From the NCBI GenBank assembly GCA_013398015.1, contig VZRR01012727.1, positions 2,161,231-2,225,230 on the forward strand: 64,000 nucleotides of DNA, given 5' to 3'. A program made the translations under genes and the position numbers. Shown piece by piece: positions 60,547 through 64,000 of this stretch; within the stretch, counting starts at the first letter, position 1, and every line of letters starts with the position of its first letter. Origin of the DNA: Oreocharis arfaki (taxonomy: Eukaryota > Chordata > Aves > Passeriformes > Paramythiidae). Under the pieces are notes generated by a model. It made no database searches. It was not told where the DNA came from and saw only the letters and a program-made list of their open reading frames with translations.

Positions 60547-63190
60547 TGCCAATTTCTGGTTCTTGTAACAGAAGAGGTAAATTTCAAGCCTATGATTTGA
60601 AGGAGGCTGGGGGGAGTGACAAGTGTTTTCATAAATTCAGAAAGTTTTTACCAGGCAGGCCCGCCAGCTGATTTCTGTCTGTAGCTCACCAAACTGTACA
60701 GTAATGTTTTTTTCTTCTCACAGTGCCATGAAAAAACTTTTGGCTTCAGTTCATGTGTGAAACCTTTTGCACAACAAAAGTGGTTTCTTGTGGCCAGTAA
60801 GACTAAATGATCTAAGCATTCCAGGAAGCATATAAATGGATTGGTACCCTTCCTAGTTTATGGAGCCTTATTTCTCTCTTTTTTCTCTGCTTCTTTTTTT
60901 CCCATTTACGCTCTCTTCATCCATGCAAAGTCCAAGCAGAGTACAGTGTTTGAAAATCCTGACAATCATTTTCCATTTTTTTTGGGTTTTCCTTACTTAT
61001 ATTTTGTGAAAAGAAGCTGTTTCAGTAAATGCAACCTAGTAAATTATCTTAAATTACTTCTTACAGTCCAGGCTAGTATTATAACATGAAAATTGTTACT
61101 TGGAGTCTCCCACGCCCCCGGCTGCTGCAGACCCATGTCTCCAGGCTGGGGAGAAGCTGAGCACAGTTCTTCCCCAGCAGAGTCTGCAGGCCAATCCACA
61201 ATGCGGAAAGCAGAGTTTACATAAAGAAGATTTCTTATCCTTCCTTCGCAATCCTGCCAGATTCTGTAGAGTTGTAGTGATGGTCAAAACCAACTAAAAT
61301 GGTGATTTTATACTGATGGGTAGGCAAATGTCTATGCAGAAACCAGATGAGAAACTGTTCAAGCCAAAAGCATTAAATTTCAGCTCATCTAAGAATACTA
61401 GAAAACAGCCATCCCATTTCTTTGATCTATGGTATTTGACTCTAAACGTGTGTTAATAAGACATATATGTTGGGCATTGGCATTTTCTTCTGTTGAACAA
61501 GGGTAAACATTGCATTTGTCTTTGTAAAAATATACTTCAATAGCTGGGAAAAAAGTGGAGATTCATTATTTTTGCAGTTGTAGAAGACATTTAGCAGCTG
61601 TGTTTATACTGGCAGACAATTTGGATATTAGGTGGCAGGACAGAGAACTGCAGATGCACAATATTGTGCAGACATTGTGCACTTACAGTCCATTTCCAGG
61701 GAAACATGTTGTTTTATATTTCCCTTGCTGTCATTAATCACATTTCATGATGTATCTCACTATTTCAACCCATTCCCCTAGATTCATTCTTTTTTGGCCT
61801 GTTTGTTTAGTAGTTATTGATCTCCATTTCAAGAAATTCCATCTCAGCTACAGATAATTAAGTTCTTTTTGCTTCAGGAAAGAAAATTAAGATGGCCCTA
61901 TACTGATTACTGGGACTACCTGTAACAATGGGCATGTCTACCACATCAGAAAGATATTCAGCCTGCTTTTGGTCAGAAAATGATTCATACTGTTCCTTGA
62001 TATTTAGAAATTAAACTCATTTCCTGAAAGTAAAAATATGTTTCTCATCTCGACCTACAAAGGGAAACAGCTGCTCTTCTCTCTGTTCTTGAAGTTCTCT
62101 AATCCCATAACAGGCTTTGTTTTGGTTTTACAGGTGAATCCCTTAAACTGTAGCAATGATGGCCCATCTGCTGGGAGAAATATGCTGATATAAAAAGTGA
62201 GGATTCCCCTGTTAGACAGCTGAGAGCCTGAGGAACCTCAGTGTATGGGATGTAACCCCAGGCCTTTTTCTGGCATTAGCTCTACATTTAAATAATGGCA
62301 TTAAGGGTTCCTGAATAATTTTGGCTTGTAAGTGCTGCTGTGGGTACCCTTTGCGCCACCTAACCCTGGAAGGGTCACCTGGTGTCATTGTGCTTCTCCT
62401 GCAGCTCCCTCATCCATGGGCAACAGTCCTGATGCACCGTCTGGGGACAGACCATGTATCTGTTTCCTATATTGTTGTCTGGGGGTGCTGGAGAGAAGTT
62501 AAAAAGGGAACGAGCTTGTGCCAAACTTTTGATCTTCTTTGTCTGAAGAACTGGCTGTGCAGGAGCTCTGGCCTGGGAGGTGGGAACAAAAGACCTGCCA
62601 GGCACACTTTGTCCTGGCTGAGTCTGGGTGTCACACTAGGTAAGGTTTTTTTCTCCTGGGGAACAGAGAAAAGGAGTTCTACTGACCTCTAAAAGAGAAG
62701 CAAACCCAAAGAATTCACTACACAGAGAATTAATGAATTATCCAAGATGGTATGATCAGCAGATTGCCTGAAGAAAACACAAGTCCTGCCCAGTGCCTTT
62801 TCTCATGACTGGTTCAGAATGCTAAATATAACCTGGCAGTATTTTTCTGAGGGATAAATGAAAAGCAGACAAAAATGAGGTCTGTTTATGCTATATGGCT
62901 TAGCCACACCTAAGGAAATGCAACTTGTTTTCAACCTTTTTGTTTTAGAGGATATCTGTGAGGAGGCTCTGTCCACCAGAGCGAAAGTAGCAAACCAGGG
63001 TGTGTAAGCACTGTCCTTGGGTTGCCACAAGCTGTGTGGAAAGAAATGGCCCCAGGCACCAGAAGAGAAGACGGGGTGGGTTTCAGGCTGTGCTCAGCAA
63101 CATACTTTCCTGGAAGGTCATGGAGTTTGGATTTGGGAGGAGAGGACTCCAGTGATCATATTTTTATTTCTAGAAACCAGTAACATATAT
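60547..63190. other. Gene-poor stretch
   Basis: AT-rich apart from a more GC-rich patch at 62.33-62.65 kb. Frames are short. Nothing is recognised. Confidence 0.5.
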
Positions 63191-63194
63191 TTTA

Positions 63195-63310
63195 TATATT
63201 CTTGAAGACTAAGTGGTTTGCAAAAGTACATTGGAAGCTGGTGGCAGAACTGGAAAATTAATATAGCTCTGGGGAACTTGATACAAGTGCCTGAGTCTGA
63301 AAGTCATTTA
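63195..63310 (-). mobile_element. Probable MIR-like SINE fragment, antisense
   Basis: TAAGTGGTTTGCAAAAGT, then GGAAGCTGGTGGCAGAACTG, then a diverged stretch ending in TGCCTGAGTC. This matches in order the reverse complement of the MIR central and tRNA-derived portion ('aagtgacttgcccaaggt...agtggcagagctgg'). Diverged; the boundaries are uncertain. Confidence 0.5.
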
Positions 63311-64000
63311 TACAAAGAAAAAATGTCACCATCATTCATGCTCTTGTGTACCCCATGATTTTACCCTCTCTAAAATGCTTGCTCTTTCCTGTGATCTTTT
63401 TCCCTGTGATCTTTTTCATGTCCCACGCTCTCTCTTTCTCCAACATTCAGGTGCAGCTTTTCTTATATGATGATGGTTATACAACTGATGCTTAACACAA
63501 CCGATTAGAAGCTGTCTCTGAGCAAACAACATGGGCAGAAGACTGGAACTACGACCATTTGCCAACCTACTCCCCACATACACAGTATGAGGTTAGTTGA
63601 ACACCGTATAATTTAATGGTGTTAAATAACCTCTCAATGTCTAGTCCAAGCATGCATAAAACAAATTAATGAAATATCTATTAAAAGATCTATCAATAGC
63701 TACTGCAATTCCCACTCCTTTCAAATATGTTGATCCCATTTCTTCCCCTTAATTCCTATGTTTTCTTCCCATGTGTTCATCTGCAAAGTACCTGCCTTTC
63801 TACTGCAAATAACTCCAGAGCCCAAATCAAGACCAGGTCTCTACTGATTCCACTCCGCTAGTACCAACAGGCTCTTCTTGTTTCTTGCTACACTTTCACA
63901 CCCCAGCCTTCTACCAAGTGGTAACTGTTGCTGAGCCCACATTGTGACACAGCTGAGCACTACCAAGGCGGCTCAGGGAAAGGAAAGAGGTGTGTCTTAC
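63311..64000. other. Non-coding stretch to window end
   Basis: AT-rich to mixed sequence without a recognised feature. The window is cut at 64000. Confidence 0.5.

Noticed and set aside
1..64000. CRISPR arrays, operons, prophage or other prokaryotic systems
   Set aside because: CR1 and MIR-like elements, poly-A tracts and CpG depletion show a vertebrate genome; no direct-repeat array with regular spacers is present.
1..64000. rRNA, tRNA or known miRNA genes
   Set aside because: No tRNA B-box motif, rRNA segment or recognised miRNA sequence was seen on either strand.

Overview
The window looks like vertebrate nuclear DNA, almost certainly avian. It is AT-rich and nearly empty of genes. The main pointer to a bird is a set of CR1 LINE fragments, including one with the typical avian CR1 3' end near 28.5 kb and one in antisense at 39.9-40.35 kb. 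Older amniote-grade repeats (degraded CR1 reverse-transcriptase segments and MIR-like SINEs) and a well-preserved solo retroviral LTR fit the same picture. There are no operons, CRISPR arrays, tRNA or rRNA genes, or other prokaryotic features. Nearly all open frames are short and are what chance would give; many begin at non-ATG codons.

Layout. Positions 1-7 kb are AT-rich, broken by a GC-rich tract with a 58-bp minisatellite (1.8-2.7 kb), an A-rich low-complexity tract with a 3-N gap (4.27-4.49 kb), another GC-rich patch (4.7-5.0 kb) and a compact CpG-rich island (6.79-7.03 kb). Positions 7-19.4 kb are mostly unassigned sequence, with an ancient CR1 fragment at 13.5-14.4 kb. At 19.48-19.75 kb a plus-strand frame follows a splice-acceptor-like site and ends in a polar, acidic tail. 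It is the best coding candidate in the window (a possible last exon), but I do not recognise the protein. A MIR-like SINE lies in what would be its 3'UTR. Positions 20-40 kb hold more unassigned sequence, a second ancient CR1 piece (26.9-27.2 kb), two or three CR1 3'-end pieces, and two stretches dense in transcription-factor-like motifs (30.6-30.9 kb and 35.5-36.4 kb).

At 40,731-41,548 there is a complete solo LTR of 818 bp with TG...CA ends, a TATA box, an AATAAA signal and a perfect 5-bp target-site duplication. Beyond it, 41.6-64 kb is again gene-poor: a GC-rich patch (45.6-46.3 kb), a possible old antisense CR1, a small LTR-like piece at 48.3-48.4 kb, two notable palindromes (52.4 and 60.5 kb) and two MIR-like SINEs (57.0 and 63.2 kb).

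Nothing here amounts to a multi-gene system. The most useful leads are the unidentified exon, the datable solo LTR, the motif-dense candidate enhancers and the near-perfect palindromes. All repeat assignments come from remembered family features rather than a database search.
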